In this document: positions 10,232 through 21,197 of the stretch, one piece after another
Layout: every line of letters begins with the position of its first letter
Numbering within the stretch: the first letter of the stretch is position 1
NCBI GenBank assembly: GCA_037176845.1
Contig: JAYKXP010000005.1
Coordinates: forward strand, 434,001-498,000
DNA: 64,000 nt
Direction of reading: 5' to 3'
Source of the DNA: Paramarasmius palmivorus
Lineage: Eukaryota > Basidiomycota > Agaricomycetes > Agaricales > Marasmiaceae
Made by a program: the position numbers and the translations under genes
Notes under the pieces: model-generated
Databases searched by the model: none
Told to the model about the DNA's origin: nothing
Seen by the model: the letters and a program-made list of their open reading frames with translations, nothing else

Positions 10232-13200
10232 ATGGAGGACCAGTCAAAGGTCATCTTCAACAGAGTGAGTTGCTCAATTTGTTAGCCAGGCTAGATGATT
10301 GTTGAATAATTTTCTAGTTGAAACCAATATGTGTGCCTTTACTTGGATCTTCACAACTGAATCCTTCATCCATACCGCTCGTACTCAAACTGTTGACCGA
10401 ATTAATCGATGCTCTACGCGACATTCACTCTTCCGGAAACACTCTCAGCATCTCTCTCATCTCATACATCTTCTTCCCTTTACAATCCATCCTACGGCGC
10501 AACCCTTCGCCTGCTATTCCCGACCAGGTCCTCGAGAAGATATTCATCGGACTGAGCATAATATGTGAAGATTGGTGGTGGAATTGTGATCTTGAGATAT
10601 GGGAGCAGCTTTTCATGTTGAGTGGGTCCGTGATCGGAGGTCTCGAAGCCAAAGGAAAAGGGAAGGATCGAGACGAAGAAACCAAGGCCGCGGCAGCTCA
10701 ATGTCTCCTTGCCTTGTTACGTCCAAGGGGGGATGACGACGGTGCATTTACACCTACACAAGCTCAGAAGAGGCTTCAAGTCTTCAAAGATCACGCCAAC
10801 ACTCCAAAGTTCATTCCAATCCTTGGCCAGACTCTCAACTCCATCTTAGAGACGGCAGAAAGTCGCAATCTGTCTCTTCAGAAACTTTCCCTCGACCTCG
10901 CACACACGATCATTCGCGTATACTTACCAGACCAGCTCGTTGTTACCGTTCTTCCTGGCGTCACAAGCACGATGTGCAAACTTGCGCTAGGGACGGCTCG
11001 AGGCAAAGGGTGGGCAAAGGGCGACATTGTAGCACAATCTCTTCGCGTGATGCAGGAAGCCATCATCATTGCTATAGGTGATGATGCCTGCATACGCGAT
11101 GGGGCATTGAAGGCAGTCAATGACCTTGAGGACCTCACCGAATTGCTATCTGAAGCACAACCTCCAAAGCAGACAGAACAGCGCCCATATGGGACAACAC
11201 GCACCTCGTCATGGCTCCGAGGAACGTCTTCGCAGCTTCATATGGCGATTAAGACTTTGTCGCCGTTAGTCAAGCATCCTACTCCGTCAGCTCTCGTAGC
11301 ACTTGCCATGTTTTCGAAGGTAGTCCTTGGTGCTACACCTCGTACATTGGAGCAAACACAGCCGCTTCTCCTCTCTTTCCTACTATCCTTATCAAACCAT
11401 GACCTCGAGAGCGTGTCGAGCGTGGCTTTTCAATCCCTGCTGGACCTCTTTTCCATGGGTCCCAATGTACAGCAACCACTCCTACATACGCTATTGCGTA
11501 CTACTAGGGATAGTCTAGTAGCTCTGCCAATACTTCTGCCTTCTCACTCGGACGCGAAGGTTGAACACATAGCAGGTGTCATCGACTCCGTATGCCGACT
11601 TGCAATTGCTGGAGCAGAGGCCGGCCATATTGGCCTCCGCAGCATATCCTCCGAGATAGGTAAACTTCTCGGGCCAACCGGTGGAATAGAGAAGTGGGGA
11701 TGGAGTCTCCTTACAGTGCTTGAATTCGTCGATCCAATCGTGACGGTGACACGGACATCTGCCGCTCAACTTATGCTCGAGAGTGACAGCAATGGTGCCT
11801 CAGAATGGGTTCCGTTTCCTCAGGCAACGTTGAAGAACGTGTCCAACTCAAGCACCTATCATGCTCTGGTCAGGATGTTACACTCCCTTGGACGGGCTGC
11901 TGGTGATGCAGCGCTTTTCTCTGTCGAATGGTTTGCCAATGTAGGACAGAGTGGAAAGCATACTCGATCAGTTGCGGGATTATGGTGTTCTTGCCGACTA
12001 TTGGAGGGCATCTCTGGTATCGATTTGACGTCTGAAGTCTCGCTTGAGGCCCAGATTGCACCTAGTACCAAACGTCTAGAAAAGTTTGCTCGAGGTTTGG
12101 CCAAGAATTTGGCTCAGCTATGGGACTCAGTGGATGATGACCTGGTCGACGAACCAGACAAGAATCTGGATAGAGATGACAGCACCTCTTCCGATTTGGT
12201 GCAACACGTGACGGGTCTAAATCCCCTTCACGAAACTCTACAGATCACAAACACGACGCCCCGGAAACCACGCAAGGTTTCTCAGCCTATGCTTCACCGG
12301 GCATTCACACTGCAACTGCTTTCCGTTACTGCAGGTGTACTCCAATCTCGGTTTGTCAACCTGCTCATATACACTTTATATCCCATCCTCCACAGCCTCA
12401 TATCTCCCGTATCTTTCTTGTCGACGACAGGTTCGGCAGCCCTTAACTACGTGACTCACTGCACATCATACGCATCTCCCGGTAATCTCCTACTTTCAAA
12501 TTTCGACTACGTCTTGGACTCGGTTTCACGGCGTCTCAGTCGAAGATGGCTCGATATCGATGCTACCAAGGTCCTTGTCGTTATGATTCATCTAGTGGGG
12601 AATGATATCGTCGAGAGGGCAGGAGATGTCGTAGAGGAATGCTTTGATCGCCTCGATGAATATCACGGCTACGACGTCGTTGTGGAAGGCATAGTGGATG
12701 TTCTACACGAGGTCATCAAAGTCATCGAGGTTGAAGATGAAGCGATGCGTATTGACGAAGAAGGATCCAAGCCTGCGTTGAAGCAATGGCAGGCTGACAA
12801 GCACAAGTTCGACGAATTTTTCGTTTGGTTCCCTGATCGACATAGACCGCTCTTTGAAGAGGACAACACAGATTATGGGCCTGCTCCTCGAAAAGCATGG
12901 GGCGAAGATGACGATCAAAGCAAGGGCAAGGGCAAAGATACTGAAAATGATGAAGATGTGGAGATGGCCGAAGCGCAGGTGGATCCTGATGCCAAACCCC
13001 CGCCCAACCCAGCGCAGGCCCTGACAAAGCAGGTTGTTGACCGTTCGATGTACTTTTTGACGCACCGGTCTGCAGTAATTCGGGCGCGGATTCTGACTCT
13101 GCTCAGCGCTTCGGTCCCCGTGTTACCAGAAGACGCAATGATGCCCGCGATTCACTCTGCTTGGCCATTCATACTCAACAGGATCACAGACAACGAAACC

Positions 13201-13704
13201 TTCGTCGTCAGTGCCGCGGCCTCCCTAGTCGAAACGTTGACAACACACAGAGGAACTTACATGTACCGGAGAATATGGGATGATGTGTGGCCGCGCTTCT
13301 ACAACATGCTGTCTAAGCTACAAGAAGCGGACAGCTTCAGTGCACTGTCCAGGAGAGGACCGGGAGCTGTAGGAACGGAGTCTGTCTATACACACTCCCA
13401 CCGTATATACAGGTCGCTCTTGAAGACGATGACAGCGGCAGTTACAGGAGTGGATCCCCAAGATTCTTCGAATTGGCAGGTTATTATTTCGTTCCGGCGC
13501 TTCTTGCATTCAAGAGCATCTGAAGAGCTACAGCAGTGCGCCAGGGAATTGTATGTTGCCGCAGGTATTAAGAATGAAGATGCGGTATGGCTAGCGCTCC
13601 ACGCAACAGCTAGTCAAGTTGATACCTCGACAAAGTTCCTCTACCAGCCTACGTGGGACATTATGGGAAATGTAGACTTGATATTCAAAGTATTGGATGA
13701 ATAG
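10232..13704 (+). CDS. TTI1: TTI1, TELO2-interacting HEAT-repeat protein
   Basis: Two exons: 10232-10264 and 10318-13704, giving 1139 aa. The start MEDQSKVIFNRLKPICVPLL sits in a 33 nt first exon. The protein is almost wholly alpha-helical with HEAT-like repeats. An acidic, low-complexity loop lies at about residue 865-915 (GEDDDQSKGKGKDTENDEDV). The conserved C-terminal part contains SAWPFILNRITDNETFVVSA and MYRRIWDDVWPRFYNML, which match TTI1. In the TTT complex (TEL2-TTI1-TTI2) it works with Hsp90/R2TP to fold and stabilise PIKK kinases such as TOR, ATM and ATR. Length is close to the human protein (about 1090 aa). Confidence 0.85.
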
Positions 13705-13755
13705 GATACACATGATGCGTTTGGTAATAGGTAGTCCAGTACATCTATTGGCACG

Positions 13756-15320
13756 TTAGCATGTCCCTGGCCTCCAAATGTGTTGTCGCCGTCTGCCTCT
13801 CCGCAAAGCCACTAGATCCATCCTATCGTTCAGAAGCTTAACCAAGCCATCATGCATCCACAAGCCAATCAGCGAGTATATATGATCAGGAAGCACAACC
13901 GGAAAACACCACCCCATCTCTATTCGTGTTTTCCATCCAGGTAAAATGAAACCGACCCGCTTGGTGAGGTCCTTGGGGTATCGAGCAAGAAGCCTATGGG
14001 CTTTCACAAAATACTGGCTTAAATAGCCCGAGGGCCTGTACGTTGCAATATATGGAAATGGGCGCCCCGAATATGAAGGGTGTTCGTCGTGATAGCGGAT
14101 GAGGTGGCATTCAGAGTGGGACCTGAACGCAACATCGTAATTTGCATAGGTAGGGATGGCCGAATCGATTTCTCCGATAAGAATCGCTTTATCCTCTACT
14201 TCCCCCCGTAATCCATGAACGAACCCATGTACAGTGTCCGTGCTGAGTGGCGGAGAAGAATACTGTGCGCCATATTCTGCAGCGCGAACCTCAGTGATGT
14301 GGAGGTGTCTGTTCTTGAACATTCGGCGGAATATCGGCCGTTTGCACAGGCCATACAAGTTGATGGCACGTAACGCGGGCTGAATGAGTTTATCTATATA
14401 ACGAGTGGGATCGAAATCCCGCTGCAGAGGTAAATCATTCAACGGTAGTGGCAACATTTTCTCGAGGAGGGTAACTAGCAGGCTATTAACTCTTGGCGTA
14501 TGAGGAAGAATACTTGAAGTTGTCACTCACGTCGGAACCTTCCACCAACCCAGCGGATTTCTAGCCGTATCTGTCCTTTACTTTGGATCTCCAGATTTTG
14601 GATTGCATCCGCATATTCGCATAATTTGGCTAGATCCTGATCAGTCCACACACCCTCAGCGATTGCATGTTCGTATAGGTGGAAGACCTCTTCCGAAATA
14701 TCGCAATAAGATTTTTCGACTGCTCCGAGCTTCGTCCAGCCCCGAAGGTTAGTCCGAAGAAAGGCAAACCACGCTGCGCATTCCCGCGAGCGTTTCTGGA
14801 ACCTGGAATGCTGCCTGCCACTCTTCAGGTGATGAAGGATGAACCCGCGCACTAATGTAGACTTGATGATCTGTTCGAGACGAGCGACACTAGGGTTGGT
14901 TTCTTTGATCGCCTCCTGAATGAGGCACCAGCACTTTTGTATGGCAGTCGTATCTTGCAGTGCTAGATCAAGGTGCGAATCATCGTCAGCGGATACGAAC
15001 AGGCAGGCTGATTTCTTGGCAAATGCGAGAGTCATTGCGAATCGGGAATGGTTTTGTGGACTGAAGGGAAGTAACGAAACAAGCGAGTCAAGTAGAGGGA
15101 CTATGAATCTCAATTTTCCGGAGACTCTTGATTTTACTATCCAAGATTTGCGGGTAGTTTCTGGGTCCCCCACGCGGGTCAATTCGGGGCCCAGATGTCC
15201 CATTGTGCGATATAGACCAGCTGTTAACGCGAGATCAAAAGACGCGTCCCTGTTATAGTGATATGATGAGCCTTGATATGGTACAACGATCATGGCGTCT
15301 AGTTGAGCTCACCTATTCAT
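13756..15320 (-). CDS. Deaminase-like protein, paralogue A (zinc Cys pair absent)
   Basis: Exons 15313-15320 (8 nt), 14531-15249 and 13756-14474 (719 nt), giving 481 aa. The N-terminal half is helical: GLYRTMGHLGPEL, SGKLRFIVPLLDSLVSLLPF, GRQHSRFQKRSRECAAWFAF. The C-terminal half resembles the fungal OTT_1508-type (PF14441-like) deaminase fold: HSECHLIRYHDEHPSYSGRP, PYIAT, then a GW-K-x-R-IE-x-x-WCFP end. In the active family this half carries HxE and CxxC zinc ligands. Here HxE is kept (HSE) but the Cys pair reads GYLS, so zinc catalysis is unlikely. Family assignment is by motif order only. Paralogues B and C are close by. The start MNRDASFDLAL depends on the 8 nt first exon; it aligns well with paralogue B. 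Confidence 0.65.
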
Positions 15321-15586
15321 GACCAGGAATCGAAGGATAGGATTCGTGGGTAAGATGACTGGGAATTCGAACAAATGTAAAGGGGCAATAAAGGGTCGTT
15401 AATAGTCTAGTGAGTCAGGCTGAGGTTAGGGTTTAGTAGGGAATAACAATGCAAAACCTCCACGAGTCTAAGGTGACTCTACAAGCCTCTTCTCTCCGCG
15501 AATAGCATCATGGAGCAACGTAGATTCAAGATTAGATGGTTAGGGTATGTAAGATGTGATGGTATAAACAATGAACGATATAGAAA

Positions 15587-17032
15587 CTAGCGTAGCCGGC
15601 CATCCAGTGCAGGCAGATGGCGTTTGACGTTGGGATCGAAACGCCTCAGTTCCACGCCAGCCTCTTCGAACAGCCGCGCTGACGAGTCGTCCCTATTCAC
15701 CCGTCAGAAATTAATTCGAAAGGATATTGATGGCTTCTTACATCTTGTAGGCCAGGTTGTACACAACAGAGCGTACACCTGTTTGAATTATCTTCACGGT
15801 GCACTTCAAACATGGGCAGCTAACGAAGTATTAGTCGGTATGTATCCTATTAATGCAGCTTATCACGCACGTATTACAATATAGCACAGAGCCTTCTCCG
15901 ACTCTCTCTCGGCCTGCTTCCAGTAACGCATTTTCTTCGGCATGTAAACACAGGCACTCGAGGGATGCATCCTTGGCCCGGCTGGTACCATTGCAATGAG
16001 GGCATCCCCCTTCGTTGCAATTCTTGAGGTGACGAGGCGTGCCATTGTATCTTGGATGACGGATTCAGGGTCACTGCGGGAAAACGAAGACAATGAAAGG
16101 AAAATACCCGGTGGATACGATGCGTTTGTCACGGACAAGGATAGCTCCAACGCGCCTCTTCATACAATTAGACCGATGTGACGCAAGAGAGGCGAGTGTC
16201 TGGATAAAAGATGAGGATGGAGTCATCGCCAGCCATTTGACAGACGGACCATGAAGTAGGTGTCCCAATCAGGTCGCAGATGTGCAGGGTTCGGTAAATC
16301 AAGGTTCTCCAGATATTGATGCAGCTCAGAGATGGTCGCATGGTCGTTCATTATTGAGATGTTGACGAGATCAGACATCTCTGTCATCGGTGAGGCTTTT
16401 CGCAATCTTGGAATACCAAATCGGATGGCGTCGTCCTCTCGCACAAAAGCTTCCAGCGAACAAGACCTGTTAACCATCAGAATTGGTAGAAAGAAAAGGG
16501 AAAAGGGACATACTCATCGCAGCGCTGGAAGCGACTAAATAAAGGCGCATCTACACTCAACAGCATGAAAAACGGCCGTCTCAGAAAAGTTTCCGCCAAA
16601 TCTCTCGTAGCCAAGTCTGTAGTGACAAAATTGGTGCGCCAGTGGATAGTGATATGCTCGAAGGCATCCTCGGGAGAGGAGAAACTAAGCGAACTCGTGT
16701 TTTCAGGACTGGACGAACTGGGTCTGACGGAATACGGTGTCGGTGAAGGCAAAGGAGTTGTATCCATAGACAGGAAAGAGAGGTGTTTTGCCGCAACATC
16801 TGTAGATCGATCCCTGTTGAAGAGACGCTCCGTGGACTGGGTAGAGGAGCTCTTCTACGAACCAATATCAATTTCGTGGTCGGAATCTGACGGCCTAGAG
16901 ACGTACCACTGAACTGCCATTCACAGTACTACTGACTGCAATGCTGATGGATACGAATCCTTTGGACGAGACAAGGTATTCTTTAATCGTTGATTTCCCA
17001 GAACATCTCGTGCCTATGATAGCGATGAGCAT
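15587..17032 (-). CDS. DCD1: Deoxycytidylate (dCMP) deaminase
   Basis: Seven exons: 16907-17032, 16514-16854, 16250-16466, 16108-16199, 15871-16050, 15742-15819, 15587-15692, giving 379 aa. It starts MLIAIIGTRCSGKSTIKEYL, a P-loop-like N-terminal domain also found in yeast Dcd1. The middle (FEHITIHWRTNFVTTDLATR) leads to the catalytic domain: SHRSNCMKRRVGAILVRDKR, STGYNGTPRHLKNCNEGGCP, the zinc motif CLHAEENALLEAGR, and CPCLKC. Both HAE and PCxxC ligands are intact. It converts dCMP to dUMP for thymidylate synthesis. It lies between deaminase-like paralogues A and B on the same strand. One acceptor (catccaag before TACAATGGC) is weak in pyrimidines but gives the exact family sequence. Confidence 0.92.
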
Positions 17033-17197
17033 CCCTCTGTGTTCAGGGTAGCGAATGAGGCCTGAGGGACAGTCACAACTGGTGAGAGTTTGACATGAGA
17101 AAAATTCGTGGCAGCTTGACGCGTTATTTACGTGCACGGTCCAAGGAACGTTGAAATTGATATACATCAATACTACTTTTAAGGTACTAAGCGCTGA

Positions 17198-18782
17198 CTA
17201 GGCCCGACTTGATGCTAGCCGGTCTTGTCTCGCCCTACTTTTTGCTAACATGACCATCCTCAGCCTAAGAAAGTTAACTATTCTATACTGCATTCGAACA
17301 CCAATTAGCCTAGAATACTTATGATCAGGGCACGTCACCGGAAAGCACCAATTCGACTCTATCCGTCCTTTCCATCCACGCAGGACAAACCGAACCCATT
17401 CCGTACAATGCGTGTGCACTTTAGCGAGATGCCTGTGATTCGACACGAAGTCCCAGCACGAAAAACAGGAGAGTTTGTATGTTGCGATATATGGAAACGG
17501 GCGTTCTGAATACGGAGGGTGCTCGTCGTGATATCGGACGAGCTGACATTCGGGGTGAGACTTGAATGCGATGTTGGCGTCGGGATAGGTGTCGGGAAAG
17601 GCCGAATTGATTTGCCCAATCAGTGTTTCTTGGTCTTTCGGATGGCCAGGTATCTCATGGACCAACCTATGTATAGCGTCGATACCGATGGACGGAGGAT
17701 GTCGAGTACCATAGTCTGTAGCACGAACGCCGACAATGTGAAGAGACCTGCCCTTGAACATCTTCCGGAAGGTCGACCTTTTGGATAAGCGATAAAGCTC
17801 AATGGCTTGCAATGCAGGTCGGATGAGTTTGTCAATATATCGAACCGCATCGAAATCCCATCGGCGGGGTAGAGCGTTCAATGGAAGGGGTAAAACTGAT
17901 TCAAGGATACTTCCATCTAGCAAGCCGTTGTATAAGTCTCGAAAAATTATAAGTATATCTAGCTACTCACGTTGAAACCATCGGGAAGCACTACTAACGA
18001 ATGCTCGCGTATTCCTTGTAGGGTTTTGCTCCTCGAGACATTTGATCGCATTTGCATACTCGCACAATTGAACTAGGTCTTGGTCAGTCCAAACGTCGCT
18101 AGCGAAGGCCTGTTCATAAAGGTGGAAGACCTTTTCCGAAATGTCGAGGTAAGATCTTTCGATTGCCCCACTCACACAAGGCAGATTACATGTTCGAAGG
18201 TAGGCGAAGCACGCTGCGCATTCCCGTGAACGTTTCTGGAACCTGGAATACTGCCTGCCACTACCCAGGTGATGGGTGATAAAACTGCGAACCAATGTGC
18301 ACTTGCAGATAAGTTCGATGCTACTAGGAACGCCGGAATCGACATCGTTGATCGAATCTTGAACCAAGGTCCAACACTTTTCTATGGCTGTCGTATTTTG
18401 CAACGCTAAATCCAATTGGGAGTCATCATCAGCAGATACGCATAGACGTGCGGATTTTTTCGATAGTGCGAGAGTTCCCGCAAATTGGGCTTGGGGTTTG
18501 TAAGGTAGCAAGGAGATGAGCGAATCGAGCAGAGGAGCTATCAAGCCCAGTTTTCCGGATACTTTTTGATTGCGAGTCCAAGCTGTTCGAGGGGCGTTTG
18601 GGCTCTGCACAAGAGACAGTTCGGGGCCCAAATGGCCCAAGATATGGGAGAGACCGGTTGGGAGTTCGGGATCGAATGACGAAACACTATGGACACGGTT
18701 TGGATACGGTTAGGCGGCAGGAACGGTATTTCTGGGGGGTATTTACTCACTCTTTCCAAAGATCCCAAAGATCAATACTCAT
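17198..18782 (-). CDS. Deaminase-like protein, paralogue B (zinc motif intact)
   Basis: Exons 18751-18782 (32 nt), 17971-18686, 17198-17916 (719 nt), giving 488 aa. It starts MSIDLWDLWKD, then SSFDPELPTGLSHILGHLGP. The helical N-terminal half matches A and C (GRQYSRFQKRSRECAACFAY). The C-terminal half has SHPECQLVRYHDEHPPYSER and IATYKLSCFSCWDF, so the HxE (HPE) and CxxC (CFSC) ligands expected for a CDA-superfamily zinc deaminase of the fungal OTT_1508 type are both present. It ends with GWKGRIESNWCFPV. This is the only one of the three copies with a complete set, so it is the best candidate for an active enzyme. The substrate (base, nucleotide or nucleic acid) cannot be told from sequence. 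Confidence 0.7.
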
Positions 18783-18850
18783 TTCCTCCAGAATCTTGAT
18801 GGATTCGCTGTTGGACTGAAAGAGAAACAATTATTAGCGGAGATAACTAA

Positions 18851-18857
18851 ATTTATA
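18851..18857 (-). promoter_or_regulatory. TATA box of paralogue B
   Basis: TATAAAT on the minus strand about 70 nt upstream of the chosen ATG at 18782. A pyrimidine-rich stretch ending ttcag lies between them and could be the transcription start region or a splice acceptor of an unseen leader exon. Confidence 0.5.
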
Positions 18858-18899
18858 GTGGGGGTAGTGAAACCAAAGTCTCAGGTTGCGGCCCCCCTT

Positions 18900-19151
18900 G
18901 CAATCACACCCATTAACAATCGCTTTTTGATAGAAAGATATCTAGGTTGACACGATAAATTTCTACCAAAAAGACAGCCGACGTTTTCCGAAGCGCTTTT
19001 ATCCTCAAAAAACGCATTGCCAGCCAATCGGATTCGTTGCCGAAGGGTTTCTTGAGGATCGGAAAACGTCGGCTGTATTTTCGGTAGAAATTTAATGTGT
19101 CAAGCTGGATTTTTGTCTATTAAAAAGTGATTGCTAGTGGGCGTGAATTGG
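18900..19151. mobile_element. MITE-like inverted-repeat element
   Basis: The left arm (18901-18991) and the reverse complement of the right arm (19059-19150) match over about 90 nt with roughly three quarters identity. They share GACAC, AAATTTCTACC and the uninterrupted block ACAGCCGACGTTTTCCGA. Both ends read CAAT(T)CACRCCCA. The short centre continues the hairpin less perfectly (tcctcaa against ttgagga). There is no coding capacity. I see no clear target-site duplication, so the ends are accurate to a few bases. It lies between the divergent paralogues B and C. Confidence 0.7.
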
Positions 19152-19180
19152 CAGTCCCTTGGCCAGGGGTACGATTGCAG

Positions 19181-19206
19181 TAAATATTAGGGTTAAATAT
19201 TAGGGT
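19181..19206. repeat. 13-bp tandem repeat, two copies
   Basis: TAAATATTAGGGT occurs twice head to tail, just outside the MITE-like element and upstream of paralogue C. It includes TTAGGG by chance, but two copies do not make a telomere. Confidence 0.8.
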
Positions 19207-19304
19207 TGTTGTCGTCATCGAACCCCTGTCGATTCTAGGCGCTAATAGCTATGTGCACATATTTCCTTATATGGTGGTTCTGCTCTTTTTTTTCGCCGCG
19301 ACTG

Positions 19305-19312
19305 TATATAAG
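19305..19312 (+). promoter_or_regulatory. TATA box of paralogue C
   Basis: TATATAAG about 110 nt upstream of the ATG at 19414. A probable 5'UTR intron (19363-19409, gtatgc...tttttag) lies between them. Confidence 0.5.
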
Positions 19313-19413
19313 TAATCCGAGGCAGGTTGTGTCAGATAATATTGTACCCACAATAGCGAAAGGTATGCTCATCTGATTCATATATCTTGTGGTGCTAATA
19401 TCTTTTTAGCACC

Positions 19414-20897
19414 ATGAACTTTGACCTCGAATCAACAACTGGCCTGTATCATGCGATAGCTCATTTAGGTCCCGAGCTGTGTCTTGTACAGGACCCAGCG
19501 ACCACTCGTAATTCCCGTGCCATCGGCTCCAGAGTTTCCGGAAAGTTGAGTTCGGTGGCTCCCCTTCTTGACTCACTCATCTCGTTACTTCCCTACGATC
19601 CACAAAACAAACCACAATACGCGATGACTCTTGCACTTTCCAAGAAGTCAGCCAATCTATACGTATCCGCTGATAACGACTCCCGACTTAATTTGGCACC
19701 CCAAGGGATGGCTGCCATTAAGAAATGCTGGAGCCTCATCCAAGATGCAATCAATGACGTCGAATTCAGTCCTACTGGTCTCGAACAGATCACCGAGTCT
19801 GCACTAGTTCGAGGGTTCATCGTTTATCACCTCTCGAGTGGCAGACAGCATGCCCGTTTTCGGAAACGTTCGCGGGAATGTGCAGCGTGGTTTGCTCTTC
19901 TTAAGGCGAGTAATCTCCTAGGCCTTAGATGGGAAGAGGCAAGGTCTTATTTCAACATTTCGGAAAGGGTCTATGAGCTCTATGAGGATGCCATTGCCAA
20001 GGGTTGTTGGACCGACCAAGACATTGTCAAACTATGCGAGCATGCAGACGCCATCAAATGGCTCGAGAAACGAAGTAGAAAGGATCTACAACCCACGGTT
20101 TCTCGTGTTTCTACATGGTTCCGACGTGAGTGGTCATAAATATTGCTGTAGATCTCAAGGCTTAACTTTCACGATCAGATATCAACCTTGAAGCAGTATT
20201 ACCCCTTCCTTTGAACGATCTACCTCGCTACTGGGATTTCGACGCCAGTCGCTATATTGACAAACTTATTCGACCTGCAGTCCATGCAATTGAACTTTTT
20301 CGCCTGTCCAAATGTCCAAAATTCCGACGAATGTTTAAGGGTAGACCTCTCCACGTCACAGAGGTTCACGCTGCAGAATATGGCACGCAATATGTTTCCC
20401 CGATACTCAGCACCACCACTGTACACAGATTTATCTGTGGCTTACGGGGCCAGGCAGAGGACAAGGATATTCTTATCGCAGATGTCAACTCGGCACTTCC
20501 AAATGCAAGCTGCAATGTCACATTCAGGACCCACCCTGTATGCCACCTCATCCGGTATCATGACGAGCGCAATCCACATTTAGAGCGGCCGTTCCCATAT
20601 ATTACAACGTATAGACTCTCTGGCTACTTGTGCCAGCGCTTTGTGCAATTGCACAAACATTTCTCTCGACGCAATGAGGATTGCACCTCGTGGGTTGGAT
20701 TTGTCCTGAACGGATGGAAAACACGAGTAGAGATGGATTGGAGTTTCCCAGTGACATCCTCAGAGCATATTTATTCAAGGCTGATTGGTGTTCTAATGCA
20801 CGAGGATTTGGTTGATATTCTAGAAAGTAGGATGGACCGTACCGCGAAACGTAGGGCGAGACGAGAGGGGATACCACTCGGATGTGCACCTGTTTAA
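19414..20897 (+). CDS. Deaminase-like protein, paralogue C (zinc site degraded)
   Basis: Exons 19414-20125 and 20179-20897 (719 nt), giving 476 aa. It starts MNFDLESTTGLYHAIAHLGP and carries the same helical half (GRQHARFRKRSRECAAWFAL). In the deaminase-like half the HxE motif has become HPVC (Glu to Val) and the Cys pair reads GYLC (one Cys lost), so it should be inactive as a zinc deaminase. The closing GWKTRVEMDWSFP is kept. The upstream intron of A and B seems to persist as a 5'UTR intron at 19363-19409: the sequence before it has no ATG, and the start codon is four bases after the acceptor. The gene is divergent from B. Confidence 0.65.
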
Positions 20898-21197
20898 GTT
20901 ACGTAGCACTGTTGAAATTGAATATTGAAAGGCGAAGACGGCGTGCCTGCCTCAACGCCAGCTCCTATAAACCACTTTCATCGCTCTCACGTGTTTGGAT
21001 GTCAACACTTATGCACCAGAAATTCCATGATAAAGCCCTTGACTGCCAGAAGGTATATACAAAACTGTACTTAGATCTATATGTAATTTGTAGGTGTCGT
21101 GTGCCGCTTATGCGTTGGCTGTGCATTGAACAATAAATATCCTATTCAAGTTCAGATATCTTAGGTATAAATCAAAATCATATCCTCGGTTGCTTCC
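20898..21197. other. Convergent intergenic region
   Basis: About 300 nt between the 3' ends of paralogue C and the ABC transporter. No feature seen. Confidence 0.5.

Noticed and set aside
12669..13065. Minus-strand open frames inside TTI1
   Set aside because: They lie opposite an acidic low-complexity part of TTI1, which generates long antisense frames by composition.
19181..19206. TTAGGG-containing repeat as interstitial telomere
   Set aside because: Only two copies of a 13-bp unit, with AAATA between; not a TTAGGG array.
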